Assembly: GCA_943787365.1 (NCBI GenBank)
Contig: CALSMD010000007.1
Coordinates: forward strand, 124,001-188,000
DNA: 64,000 nucleotides
DNA from: an uncultured Flavobacteriaceae bacterium
Lineage (GTDB): Bacteria > Bacteroidota > Bacteroidia > Flavobacteriales > Flavobacteriaceae
Direction of reading: 5' to 3'
The translations under genes and the position numbers were made by a program. Position 1 is the first letter of the stretch. The number at the start of each line of letters is the position of its first letter. Below the pieces are notes generated by a model that worked only from the letters and a program-made list of their open reading frames with translations, had not been told where the DNA came from and made no database searches. This document shows positions 34,392 to 44,022 of the stretch, in pieces.

Positions 34392-36606
34392 GCTAGTTAT
34401 CTTATTTTTTCTATTCTCTTTTTATGGGGGTTTTTCTCAAGAATTTGAGCGAAAAAACCCTAGAGTCGGTTTAGTTCTTAGTGGAGGGGGTGCAAAAGGA
34501 TTAGCTCATATAGGAGTGTTAAAAACACTAGACAGCTTAGGGGTTCGTGTCGATTACGTTGCGGGAACAAGTATGGGCGCTGTTATGGGAGGCTTATATG
34601 CATCTGGATATACAGGAAAACAAATAGATTCTATTATTAGTGCAACCAATTTTGATTTGCTAATCTCTGATGATGTACCAAGAAAATCAAAGACATTTTA
34701 TGAACGAAAAAATGCAGAAAAATATGCACTTACACTCCCTTTCAATGATTTTAAGGTTCAATTGCCATCTTCTATTTCAAGGGGGCAAAACGTGTTTAAT
34801 GCACTTTCAAAATTAACTTTAAATGTGAGTGGAGTAGAAGACTTTAGCAAACTTCCGATCCCGTTTTATTGTATTGCAACAGATATGAAAACTGGAACAG
34901 AGGTTGTTTTAGATCGTGGGAATTTAGCACAAGCAATCGCAGCGAGTAGTGCCTTACCAACACTTTATCAGCCCGTAAGTTTGGACAATAAATTATTGAT
35001 GGATGGAGGTATTGTGAATAATTATCCAATACAGGGTTTAGAGTCAAAAGATTTAGATATTATTATTGGAGTGGATGTTCAAGATGATCTTCTGACAATT
35101 AATAAGTTGGAATCTGTGTCAAATATTATAATTCAAATAAGCAACTTTAGAGCGACTAAAGATATGAAAAACAAGTCCAAATTAACCGACATATATATCA
35201 AACCAGAAGTTTCTGAATATTCGCTTGTTTCCTTTAAAAATAGTAATAAAATCATTAGCAAAGGACAAACAGCTGCGTCCCCTTATATAGAGGAATTAAA
35301 AACCATTGCTAAGGCACAGAATTTTAAAAAAATGAAGGCTGCGAATCCTAATTTTGATAAAATAAAAATAAATGATATTTCAATTTTTGGTCTTGAAAAA
35401 TATACACCATCGTATGTAAGAGGCAAACTCAGATTTAGAACAGGAGAAACGATAAGTTTTGACGACTTTAGCAAAGGGGTTAATAACTTAGTGGCCACGA
35501 ATAATTTTGACAGTTTTTTATATAAATTTTCTCCTGCTGGACAAGGCTATAATTTTATTGCGAAAGCCACGGAAGCCAAAAACACTACTTTTATAAAGTT
35601 TGGAATGCATTATGATCAGTTGTATAAAAGTGCAGCGCTACTCAACCTTACAAAAAAACAATTGCTTCTTAAAAATGATGTGCTTTCAATGGATTTTATT
35701 CTTGGTGATAACACACGTTATAATTTTGACTACTATATTGACAAGGGGTTTTACTGGAGTGTGGGGATTAATTCTAAATATATAGGGTTTAATAATTTAA
35801 TAAAACCAACAAGTCTTATCAATGGGAGTTTATATCCAAATTTTGATGAAATTCAAATGGATTTTAGCGAATTTACACATCAATTTTTTGTAGAAACGTT
35901 AATTCATAAAGACTTAGCAATCAAAATAGGTATAGAACTGAAGGATTTAAAAATCACTACGAATGACAATGTATTTTCAACCTTTTTTAGCACTTCAGAA
36001 TACAAGATTGAGGATAGGGAGTTTTACAGCCTTTTTGGATCGTTAAAGATTGACTCTATCGACAATAAATTTTTTCCTACGAGTGGGTTTCTCTTTGAAG
36101 GAAGGGCTAAATTTTATTTTGGATCCTCAAACTTTAGAGATGACTTTAATGAATTATCAGTCTTTAAATCACAAATTTCTAAAGCATTTAAAATTGCAGA
36201 TAAGCTCGCTATGAGTATTAGTACTGAAGGGGGATTTAAAATAGGAAACAACGATAACAAGGCACTTCTTTTTGGGCTTGGAGGTTATGGCTCTAATTAC
36301 TTTAACAACTATTCAACATTTTATGGATATGATTATTTTTCACTGAGTGGAAATAGTTATGTAAAATTGGATTCGACACTTGATTATGAGTTTATAAAAA
36401 ACCATCATTTTAATTTTTCAGCAAACTTCGCAAACATTGGGGATGATATTTTTTTAAGTAGCGAATGGATTGAATCTCCTTTGTATGGAGGGTATTCAAT
36501 TGGGTATGGACTAGAAACAATTTTTGGACCTATAGAGGTGAAATATAACTGGTCAAAAGACTCAAATGAGTCAGGTTTTTATGTTAATGTGGGTTACTGG
36601 TTTTAA
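34384..36606 (+). CDS. Patatin-like phospholipase with C-terminal outer-membrane barrel
   Basis: A 740-residue protein with an N-terminal signal peptide (to about SQ, residue 19), a patatin lipase domain (about 28-215) and a long C-terminal part rich in beta strands ending in YVNVGYWF. The catalytic dyad is S63 in GTSMG and D207 in DGG, and GGGAKG forms the oxyanion loop. A POTRA-like segment (about 335-395) precedes the barrel, as in patatin/BamA-type fusions and PlpD-type (type Vd) proteins. The ATG at 34384 overlaps the uvrC end by 8 bp; the longer in-frame start inside uvrC lacks the signal peptide position. The substrate is unknown. Confidence 0.9.
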   Translation: MRKLVILFFLFSFYGGFSQEFERKNPRVGLVLSGGGAKGLAHIGVLKTLDSLGVRVDYVAGTSMGAVMGGLYASGYTGKQIDSIISATNFDLLISDDVPRKSKTFYERKNAEKYALTLPFNDFKVQLPSSISRGQNVFNALSKLTLNVSGVEDFSKLPIPFYCIATDMKTGTEVVLDRGNLAQAIAASSALPTLYQPVSLDNKLLMDGGIVNNYPIQGLESKDLDIIIGVDVQDDLLTINKLESVSNIIIQISNFRATKDMKNKSKLTDIYIKPEVSEYSLVSFKNSNKIISKGQTAASPYIEELKTIAKAQNFKKMKAANPNFDKIKINDISIFGLEKYTPSYVRGKLRFRTGETISFDDFSKGVNNLVATNNFDSFLYKFSPAGQGYNFIAKATEAKNTTFIKFGMHYDQLYKSAALLNLTKKQLLLKNDVLSMDFILGDNTRYNFDYYIDKGFYWSVGINSKYIGFNNLIKPTSLINGSLYPNFDEIQMDFSEFTHQFFVETLIHKDLAIKIGIELKDLKITTNDNVFSTFFSTSEYKIEDREFYSLFGSLKIDSIDNKFFPTSGFLFEGRAKFYFGSSNFRDDFNELSVFKSQISKAFKIADKLAMSISTEGGFKIGNNDNKALLFGLGGYGSNYFNNYSTFYGYDYFSLSGNSYVKLDSTLDYEFIKNHHFNFSANFANIGDDIFLSSEWIESPLYGGYSIGYGLETIFGPIEVKYNWSKDSNESGFYVNVGYWF

Positions 36607-36743
36607 ATTTGAAAGCCACGTATACAATCGCAAACAAAAAATATTTTATACTAAAGAGGGATTCGTTTTATAATTTGGAATAATAATTGCAAATTTGTAA
36701 CAAAATTTATTATTCTTTAAATAATAATTGGTCATTTGTTTTC

Positions 36744-37520
36744 ATGAAAAAACTAGTAATAGCACTCTTTTTATTAATAAGTTTTCAGTTTTTAGGAGCT
36801 CAAGAACCCTCCTCTTTTCAAGTTGGGGAATGGTTACGATTCAAACTTAGCTATAGTGGATGGATGAAAGCAGGCAATGCAACTCTTGAAGTTTCTGAAA
36901 GTACCTACAAGGATAAACCTGTCTATAAAGTTATTGGTAAAGGCTGGACTACAGGTGCAATTAAATGGTTTTTTAAAGTAAAAGATCATTACGAAAGTCA
37001 TTTTGACAAAATTACAGGTCAACCTTATAAGTTTGTTAGAAATATTAACGAAGGCGGTTACACTAAAAACAGAATTGTAGAGTTTGATTATACGCAAAAC
37101 AAAGCATTGGTCAATGATCTGAAAGAAAACACCAATTCAACAGTTGATATTGAACAAAACATTCAAGATTTGGTTTCTGCGTATTATTATTTGAGAGATA
37201 ACTACGACTCAGAAACCATTCAAGTAGGAGGCATTGTAGAACTTAATATTTTTTTTGATAATGAAATATTTTTATTCAAATTAAAATATTTAGGCCGAGA
37301 AACGATTAACACTAAATTTGGAAAAATTAAATGCATAAAATTCAGACCCTATGTGATGGCTGGTCGTGTTTTTAAAGAAGAAGAAAGCTTGACCTTATGG
37401 GTAACAGCCGACAAAAATAAAATACCAATGAAAATAAAAGCAGACTTACGCGTTGGCTCATTGAGAGCTGATTTAGAAGCTTTAAAAGGACTTAAGCACC
37501 CCTTTGAAATACAATTATAA
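36744..37520 (+). CDS. DUF3108 domain-containing secreted protein
   Basis: A 258-residue protein with a signal peptide ending near LGAQ (residue 19), starting at ATG 36744; an upstream in-frame start would bury the signal peptide. The body matches the DUF3108 layout: VGEWLRFKLSYSGWMKAG near the start, followed by beta-rich repeats and a conserved LWVTADKNKIPMKIKA block. The function is unknown; the localisation is periplasmic or outer-membrane associated. The next gene begins 6 nt after its stop. Confidence 0.85.
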   Translation: MKKLVIALFLLISFQFLGAQEPSSFQVGEWLRFKLSYSGWMKAGNATLEVSESTYKDKPVYKVIGKGWTTGAIKWFFKVKDHYESHFDKITGQPYKFVRNINEGGYTKNRIVEFDYTQNKALVNDLKENTNSTVDIEQNIQDLVSAYYYLRDNYDSETIQVGGIVELNIFFDNEIFLFKLKYLGRETINTKFGKIKCIKFRPYVMAGRVFKEEESLTLWVTADKNKIPMKIKADLRVGSLRADLEALKGLKHPFEIQL

Positions 37521-37526
37521 CATCTA

Positions 37527-38462
37527 ATGACAAAAAAACCAACCACTGAAAAACTATTAAACCTTCTTGATGAAAAATACAATGCGATACATCAAGATCG
37601 TGAAGTGCATTTAGAAGGATTGTTGCACAGTAATTCAATAACGTATTGGGACTATATTCACACGGACGCTTTACTAGGGTTACAAATTCAACGCACGACT
37701 CTCCCCGATGAAATGGTTTTTATTGGCTACCACCAAATCAATGAATTGATTTTTAAAATGATCCTTTGGGAAATTAAACAAATTGCGGACGCATCCTCAC
37801 TCGAAGTAGTTTTTTTTCAAGATAAGCTCATGCGAATCAGTCGCTATTTTGATATGTTAACCACCTCTTTTAATATAATGAGAGAAGGAATGGATGTTGC
37901 TCAATATAATAAATTCAGACAGACTCTGACTCCGGCCAGTGGATTTCAAAGTGCACAGTACCGTAAAATTGAATTTGCCTCTACAGAACTTATCAATCTA
38001 ATTGATGTGCGTTTTCGTGCAAAAATTGACAGAGACACACCTTTTGAGCATGCCTTTGAACATTTGTATTGGCAAGCTGCTGGAAAAGATTACAAAACAG
38101 GTCAAAAATCCCCCTTACTAATCAATTTCGAAAACCGTTATAAAGAAGAATTTATCACCTTCATGAAGACTTATAACACCAAAAATATATGGACCCGTTT
38201 CAAAGAACTTTCAGTTGATAGCCAAAAAGACAAAAGCCTAATAGATGCCATGCGACATTACGACTATACAGTAAACGTTACTTGGGTAATGGCACACTAC
38301 AACGCCGCAAAACATTATATTTTAGGAAAAGAAGGCGATGGAGAAGCAACAGGTGGAAGTGATTGGCAAAAATATATGCATCCAAAATACCAAAAAAGAA
38401 TATTTTTTCCAGAACTTTGGAGCCAAGATGAAAAAGACAATTGGGGACATGGACTTGACTAA
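37527..38462 (+). CDS. kynA: Tryptophan 2,3-dioxygenase family protein
   Basis: Haem enzyme that opens the indole ring of tryptophan to give N-formylkynurenine. The 311-residue protein has the substrate-pocket motif FIGYHQINELIFKM with the distal His, SGFQSAQYRKIE with the conserved Arg, and WVMAHYNAAKHYILG with the likely proximal haem His, followed by TGGSDW. No other kynurenine pathway gene is in the window, so the physiological substrate is inferred from family. The downstream M23 gene begins inside its last codons. Confidence 0.88.
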   Translation: MTKKPTTEKLLNLLDEKYNAIHQDREVHLEGLLHSNSITYWDYIHTDALLGLQIQRTTLPDEMVFIGYHQINELIFKMILWEIKQIADASSLEVVFFQDKLMRISRYFDMLTTSFNIMREGMDVAQYNKFRQTLTPASGFQSAQYRKIEFASTELINLIDVRFRAKIDRDTPFEHAFEHLYWQAAGKDYKTGQKSPLLINFENRYKEEFITFMKTYNTKNIWTRFKELSVDSQKDKSLIDAMRHYDYTVNVTWVMAHYNAAKHYILGKEGDGEATGGSDWQKYMHPKYQKRIFFPELWSQDEKDNWGHGLD

Positions 38463-39711
38463 GTATAAAAAATATTTTAATATAAAATTTTTCTTATCGG
38501 GATTTGTAGTGGTTATTTTTTACAATCTGGTTATCAAAAGCTGTTCAGAAGACGAACTTCCGCAAGAAAATAAAGTCGAAATTCCTCAACAAGACAACTA
38601 TAAATTTGGCTACAATTTTAATAACTATCAGGTTGTAAATGATACGGTTAGAAGTGGAGACAGCTTTGGTGTACTGCTCGAAAAACATCAGTTATTCTAT
38701 CCCAAAATCCATCATATTGCCGAAAAAACAAAAGAAGTTTTTGATGTCCGTCGTTTGAGAATTGGAAAACCTTACACCGTTTTGTTTTCAAAAGGAGCGG
38801 TTAAAACCCCTTTAGTTTTTATATACCAACCCAACAAAGTTGAATATCTAGTTGTAGAGTTTTGTGATTCAATTATTTCTAGTATTGAAAGAAAACCCGT
38901 TAAAATTATTGAAAAAGAAACTTTTGGGTTTATCGAAAACACACTCTCCGAAACAATGGAAGATCAGGGCTTGCCTTCGCAGTTGATTTATGACATGTCA
39001 GATGATATCTATGCTTGGACCATCGATTTTTCAAGGCTTCAAAAAGGGGATAATTTTAAAGTAATTTATAACCAACGTTTTGTAGATGACTCTGTATATG
39101 CAGGGATTGAAAGCATCAAAGCAGCATTTTTTGAGCATAAAGGCGAATCCTTTTACGCTTTTAATTTTATGAACGAAGAGTCGAAGAACAATACCGATTA
39201 TTTTGATGAAAATGCCAAAAGTCTTAGAAAAGCCTTTTTAAAAGCCCCTTTACAATTCAGTCGTATTTCCTCCAGATACAATTTAAAAAGAAGAATTGCC
39301 TTTTATGGAAACCGTGTCAAACCCCATAAAGGAACCGACTTTGCAGCACCTATTGGCACTCCTATTTTGGCAACAGCCAATGGAACCGTTATTGAGTCCA
39401 GACGAAAAGGAGGGAACGGTAACTATGTAAAAATAAGACATAACGCAACTTACAGTACTCAATACCTTCACATGAGTAAACGCCTAGTAAAAGTTGGAGA
39501 CTACGTCAAACAAGGCGATGTAATTGGAAAAGTAGGAATGACCGGAAAAACTGCTGGTCCACACGTATGTTATCGTTTTTGGAAAAATGGCAAACAAGTC
39601 GATCCATTTCGTCAAAAACTACCAGATGCAAAAGCACTCCCAGCCTATTTAAAACCAAACTTTGAGGAATTTATCGCACCTTTGAAGCAACAACTCGATT
39701 CAATTAATTAA
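38449..39711 (+). CDS. M23 family peptidoglycan metallopeptidase with HxC in the active site
   Basis: A 420-residue cell-wall hydrolase of the M23/LytM type. The ATG at 38449 puts a membrane anchor (about 12-30) near the N-terminus and overlaps kynA by 14 bp; ATG 38428 is an alternative. An OapA/LysM-like region (VNDTVRSGDSFGVLL) precedes the catalytic domain. Zinc and catalytic positions: H293 and D297 (HKGTD), H341 (YLHMS) and H372 (GPHVCYRF). The position that is normally the last zinc-binding His is C374. It is probably inner-membrane anchored and periplasmic. Confidence 0.9.
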   Translation: MDLTKYKKYFNIKFFLSGFVVVIFYNLVIKSCSEDELPQENKVEIPQQDNYKFGYNFNNYQVVNDTVRSGDSFGVLLEKHQLFYPKIHHIAEKTKEVFDVRRLRIGKPYTVLFSKGAVKTPLVFIYQPNKVEYLVVEFCDSIISSIERKPVKIIEKETFGFIENTLSETMEDQGLPSQLIYDMSDDIYAWTIDFSRLQKGDNFKVIYNQRFVDDSVYAGIESIKAAFFEHKGESFYAFNFMNEESKNNTDYFDENAKSLRKAFLKAPLQFSRISSRYNLKRRIAFYGNRVKPHKGTDFAAPIGTPILATANGTVIESRRKGGNGNYVKIRHNATYSTQYLHMSKRLVKVGDYVKQGDVIGKVGMTGKTAGPHVCYRFWKNGKQVDPFRQKLPDAKALPAYLKPNFEEFIAPLKQQLDSIN

Positions 39712-39734
39712 TACTATATATTAAAAATTATCCA

Positions 39735-41357
39735 ATGGCATTACAATCAATCAATCCAACGCAAACAAAATCCTGGACAAAATTAAAACCTCACTTTGAA
39801 GCAGTCAAGGATGCACACATGAAAACATGGTTTGCTGAAAACCCGAAGCGTGCGGATGAATTTACCATTCAATGGGAAGATTTTTATGTCGATTTTTCAA
39901 AAAATAGAATCAATTCTGAAACCATGCTTCTTTTTAAGGAACTGGCTGAGGAATTGAAGCTTAAGGATGCTATTTCAAAATATTTTGAAGGCGATATTAT
40001 TAATCATACCGAAGGTAGAGCAGTACTTCACACAGCACTTAGAGCACCAAAAGAGGTTAAAGTTTTTGTAGATGATAAAAATGTTATTCCCGAAATTCAT
40101 GAAGCAAAAGCCCTGATAAAAAACTTTTCTGAAGCGATCATCAATGGCACCAAAAAAGGCTACACCAACAAAACATTTACCGATATTGTAAATATTGGAA
40201 TTGGCGGTTCAGATTTAGGACCCGCCATGGTTGTGGACTCTTTGGCTTTTTACGGCAACCATCTGACCCCTCATTTTGTAAGCAATGTTGATGGCGATCA
40301 CGTCAATGAAGTCTTAAAGAAACTGAATCCAGAAACCACACTGTTTGTGATTGTGTCTAAAACATTCACCACTCAAGAAACGCTTTCCAATGCAAATACG
40401 ATAAGAGAGTGGTTTTTAAAACACGCAACTCAAAAAGATGTCGCAAAGCATTTTGTTGCGGTTTCAACCAACACCGCCAAAGTACAAGCCTTTGGAATAG
40501 AAGCTTCGAATATTTTTCCAATGTGGGATTGGGTAGGAGGTCGTTTTTCGCTATGGAGTGCCGTAGGATTAAGCATTAGTTTAGCCGTTGGATATGATCA
40601 TTTTGAAGCACTTTTAGAAGGAGCTCATAAAATGGATACACATTTTAAAGACGAAGAATTTGAAACAAACATTCCCACCGTTTTAGCCTTTTTAAGCATT
40701 TGGTATAATAACTTCTTCAAAGCAGAAAGTGAGGCAGTCATTCCGTATACTCAGTATTTGAACCAATTTGCAACCTACCTCCAACAAGCCATTATGGAAA
40801 GTAATGGTAAAAGTATTGACCGTTCAGGAACCCAAGTCGAGTACCAAACAGGGAATTTAGTTTGGGGAGAACCAGGAACCAATTCGCAACATGCTTTTTT
40901 TCAATTAATTCACCAAGGGACAAAACTTATTCCTGCAGACTTTATTGGGTTTACGCAATCTTTACATGGTAATAAAGACCATCAAGATAAATTGATTTCT
41001 AACTTTTTTGCACAAACAGAAGCCTTGTTAAATGGAAAAACAGAAGCCGAAGTACAGGCAGAAGGTACAGCAGACGCTATTGTCCCTTTCAAGATATTTG
41101 AGGGCAATAAACCAACAAACACTATTTTTATCAACCAACTCACCCCTGAAAGTTTAGGAAAATTAATTGCGATGTACGAACACAAAATATTTGTTCAAGG
41201 TGTGGTTTGGAATGTTTTTAGTTATGACCAGTTTGGGGTTGAGTTAGGGAAGCAACTCGCAACAAAAATTCTGGATGAGATCAATTCTGATGTTTTAAGT
41301 AACCATGATTCTTCCACTGTTAACCTTCTTAAACACTACCAGTCTAACAGTCAATAA
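39735..41357 (+). CDS. pgi: Glucose-6-phosphate isomerase
   Basis: Interconverts glucose 6-phosphate and fructose 6-phosphate. The 540-residue protein has the family signatures IGIGGSDLGPAMV, VSKTFTTQETL, WDWVGGRFSLWSAVG and GEPGTNSQHAFFQ, and the C-terminal Lys-containing block. It lies 23 nt after the M23 peptidase gene and closes the DUF3108-kynA-M23-pgi cluster. No clear hairpin terminator follows. Confidence 0.96.
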   Translation: MALQSINPTQTKSWTKLKPHFEAVKDAHMKTWFAENPKRADEFTIQWEDFYVDFSKNRINSETMLLFKELAEELKLKDAISKYFEGDIINHTEGRAVLHTALRAPKEVKVFVDDKNVIPEIHEAKALIKNFSEAIINGTKKGYTNKTFTDIVNIGIGGSDLGPAMVVDSLAFYGNHLTPHFVSNVDGDHVNEVLKKLNPETTLFVIVSKTFTTQETLSNANTIREWFLKHATQKDVAKHFVAVSTNTAKVQAFGIEASNIFPMWDWVGGRFSLWSAVGLSISLAVGYDHFEALLEGAHKMDTHFKDEEFETNIPTVLAFLSIWYNNFFKAESEAVIPYTQYLNQFATYLQQAIMESNGKSIDRSGTQVEYQTGNLVWGEPGTNSQHAFFQLIHQGTKLIPADFIGFTQSLHGNKDHQDKLISNFFAQTEALLNGKTEAEVQAEGTADAIVPFKIFEGNKPTNTIFINQLTPESLGKLIAMYEHKIFVQGVVWNVFSYDQFGVELGKQLATKILDEINSDVLSNHDSSTVNLLKHYQSNSQ

Positions 41358-41428
41358 ACTCGTAACTGTTTATTAACAATCAGGATTGTATTGTTAATAT
41401 TAAGATAAATAATTAGGTTTTTTTATGT

Positions 41429-41436
41429 GTACTTTT
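41429..41436 (+). promoter_or_regulatory. -7 box TACTTTTG upstream of the first TonB-dependent receptor
   Basis: TACTTTTGC matches the extended Bacteroidota consensus. It lies 28 nt before the receptor ATG; no -33 TTG is seen at normal spacing. Confidence 0.55.
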
Positions 41437-41464
41437 GCTTAACTAATTAATCAAAAATTTAAAC

Positions 41465-44011
41465 ATGAAAAAACTTAAACAACTTTTATCTTTAGCCTTG
41501 GTTGTGTGTGCCTTCTCAGTTGCTGCTCAAAGCACTATTACGGGTACAGTTATCGATGCTGGACAAGCGCCTTTACCAGGGGCTACAATCGTAGAGAAAG
41601 GAACGTCTAATGGGGTGTCTTCTGATTTCGACGGAAACTTTACAATTACTTCATCAAGTTCAACAGGTGAGATTACAATCTCCTATGTTGGCTATGTAAC
41701 TACAACAATAGCTTTTTCTGGAGATTTGGATCTTGGATCTGTTTCTCTAGAAGCCAGTGAATTAGGCTTAGAAGAAGTTCAACTTTTTGCATCTGTTGCA
41801 GTAGACAGAAAAACACCAGTTGCGGTTTCAACAATTAGAGCGGCTGATATTGAGCTTAAACTTGGAACTCAAGAATTCCCAGAAATCCTAAAATCAACAC
41901 CAGGAGTCTATGCGACTAGGTCTGGTGGTGGATATGGAGATGGACGTATAAACTTACGTGGATTTAGTTCCGAAAATGTAGGTGTACTTATCAACGGAAT
42001 TCCAGTTAATGACATGGAAAACGGAAGACTTTATTGGTCTAACTGGGCTGGTTTAGGAGACGTAACAAGCTCAATGCAAGTGCAAAGAGGTTTAGGAGCC
42101 TCAAGAGTTGCTATCCCTTCTATTGGAGGAACAATTAACATTGTAACTAAAACAACAGACGTTGAAGCTGGTGGATCTGTACGAATGGGAACTGCAAATG
42201 ATGGATACCAAAAATATGGAATGACCTATTCAACAGGTCTAATGGACAACGGCTTTGCGGCTACAGTATCGCTTGCTAAAATCTTTGGAGATGGCTATGT
42301 CGATGGAACTGAATTTGATGGGTTCAACTACTTCGTTAACTTATCTAAACAAATAAATGACAATCATAAACTTTCATTTACTGCTTTTGGTGCAAAACAA
42401 ACGCATGGACAACGTTACAACAGACGAACCATAGCTCAAAACAGAGCTACTGAACAAGGAGGAAAACGATTCAACCCAGATTGGGGAATCAGAAATGGAG
42501 AAGTAGAACACTTATCTTATAACTTTTATCACAAACCACAAATAGCATTAAACCACTATTGGGATGTTAATGACAACACTTCAATTTCAACGGCACTTTA
42601 TGCTTCATTTGGAAATGGTGGAGGAAGAAGACAGCGTGGGTCTAAATTTTATGAAGACAGCTACCGTTTAGGAGATGTAGATCAGCCAATTGATTTTGAT
42701 CAAATTGCTCAAGAAAATATTGACAGAGGTGCACTTGGATCTTCAGACATCTTTGCATCTTCTAGAAATGCACACAACTGGTATGGCTTATTATCGACAT
42801 TGAAAACAAATCTTACGGAGGATCTTGTACTTTCAGGAGGTGTTGATGCACGTTACTATGTAGGGTCTCACTGGTATGAAGTTGCAGATCTTTTAGGAGG
42901 TCAGTTTTATATTAATGAAAGCGACGACGAAAATACGTTTGGACAAGCCCTAAAAGTGGGTGATCGTTTTAACAAAGATTATGACGGTATAGTTTTAAGA
43001 AGCGGTCTTTTTGCACAAGCAGAATATGCGCCAAGCACAGACTTATCAATTTTTGTTGCAACTGCGATTTCTAACACTACATATAGTAAAAAAGAATTTA
43101 TGTATTATGCTCCCGACGATCCAGCACGTGAATCAGACAAAGTTGACTTCCTAGGCTACAGTATCAAAGGGGGTGCAAATTACAATATAGATAATACAAA
43201 CAATGTATTTGTGAATATTGGATACTTTTCAAAAGCACCTTTCTTAGACGGAAATGTTTTTCAAAGTGACAGCTCAACAGCATTTAACGAAGAAGCATTA
43301 AATGAAAAAGTATTCAGTGCAGAACTTGGATATGGATTTAGAAGTGATAAACTTTCAGCAAACGTAAATATCTATTACACCACATGGATTGATAAATCTT
43401 TAACCGGAAGTGTTTTTGATCCAGACAATCAAGGAGAGCGAATCAACTACAACATTGCGGGTCTTGATGCTTTGCACACTGGAGTAGAAGTTGATTTCGT
43501 ATACCGTGCTACAGATGCAATATCCTTTACGGGTATGGCTTCTATCGGAAACTGGAACTGGAAAAATGATGCTGGGGGTAGTTTATTTGATGAAGGTGGA
43601 CAGCTTATTGAAACGATTAACGTATATGCAAAAGATTTAAAAGTATCGGATGCTGCACAAACAACCTTCGCTTTAGGATCTAAATTTAAATTGATGGACC
43701 AAACATCGTTTTATGTAGATTATAATTATGCGTCTGACTTGTATGCAAGTTACAGAATTACCGACAGAAATGATGAAACCAACAGAGCGGATTCATGGGA
43801 ATTACCAGCTTATGGTTTATTGGATATGGGCTTAAATCATGGCTTTAGTTTTGGTCAATTTGATGCTTCCTTATCAGCAAGAATGAACAATGTTTTGAAT
43901 ACAGAATATATTTCAGATGCCCGAGATGGCGCGGACTCAACTGCACAAACAGCAGGAGTATATTACGGAGCAGGAAGAACATTCAGTCTTGGATTAAAAA
44001 TTAATTTCTAA
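41465..44011 (+). CDS. TonB-dependent receptor with carboxypeptidase-like regulatory domain, cassette 1
   Basis: Outer-membrane receptor of 848 residues that imports a ligand using energy from TonB. It has a signal peptide (to about VAAQ, residue 21), a carboxypeptidase-D-regulatory-like domain (about 23-100), a plug (about 115-230; TPGVYATRSGGG, INLRGFS, IPSIGGTINIV) and a barrel that ends in LGLKINF with a terminal Phe. It starts a two-gene unit with a surface-type lipoprotein gene 11 nt downstream. It is not adjacent to a SusD homologue. The ligand is unknown. Confidence 0.92.
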   Translation: MKKLKQLLSLALVVCAFSVAAQSTITGTVIDAGQAPLPGATIVEKGTSNGVSSDFDGNFTITSSSSTGEITISYVGYVTTTIAFSGDLDLGSVSLEASELGLEEVQLFASVAVDRKTPVAVSTIRAADIELKLGTQEFPEILKSTPGVYATRSGGGYGDGRINLRGFSSENVGVLINGIPVNDMENGRLYWSNWAGLGDVTSSMQVQRGLGASRVAIPSIGGTINIVTKTTDVEAGGSVRMGTANDGYQKYGMTYSTGLMDNGFAATVSLAKIFGDGYVDGTEFDGFNYFVNLSKQINDNHKLSFTAFGAKQTHGQRYNRRTIAQNRATEQGGKRFNPDWGIRNGEVEHLSYNFYHKPQIALNHYWDVNDNTSISTALYASFGNGGGRRQRGSKFYEDSYRLGDVDQPIDFDQIAQENIDRGALGSSDIFASSRNAHNWYGLLSTLKTNLTEDLVLSGGVDARYYVGSHWYEVADLLGGQFYINESDDENTFGQALKVGDRFNKDYDGIVLRSGLFAQAEYAPSTDLSIFVATAISNTTYSKKEFMYYAPDDPARESDKVDFLGYSIKGGANYNIDNTNNVFVNIGYFSKAPFLDGNVFQSDSSTAFNEEALNEKVFSAELGYGFRSDKLSANVNIYYTTWIDKSLTGSVFDPDNQGERINYNIAGLDALHTGVEVDFVYRATDAISFTGMASIGNWNWKNDAGGSLFDEGGQLIETINVYAKDLKVSDAAQTTFALGSKFKLMDQTSFYVDYNYASDLYASYRITDRNDETNRADSWELPAYGLLDMGLNHGFSFGQFDASLSARMNNVLNTEYISDARDGADSTAQTAGVYYGAGRTFSLGLKINF

Positions 44012-44022
44012 AAAATAAGAAA

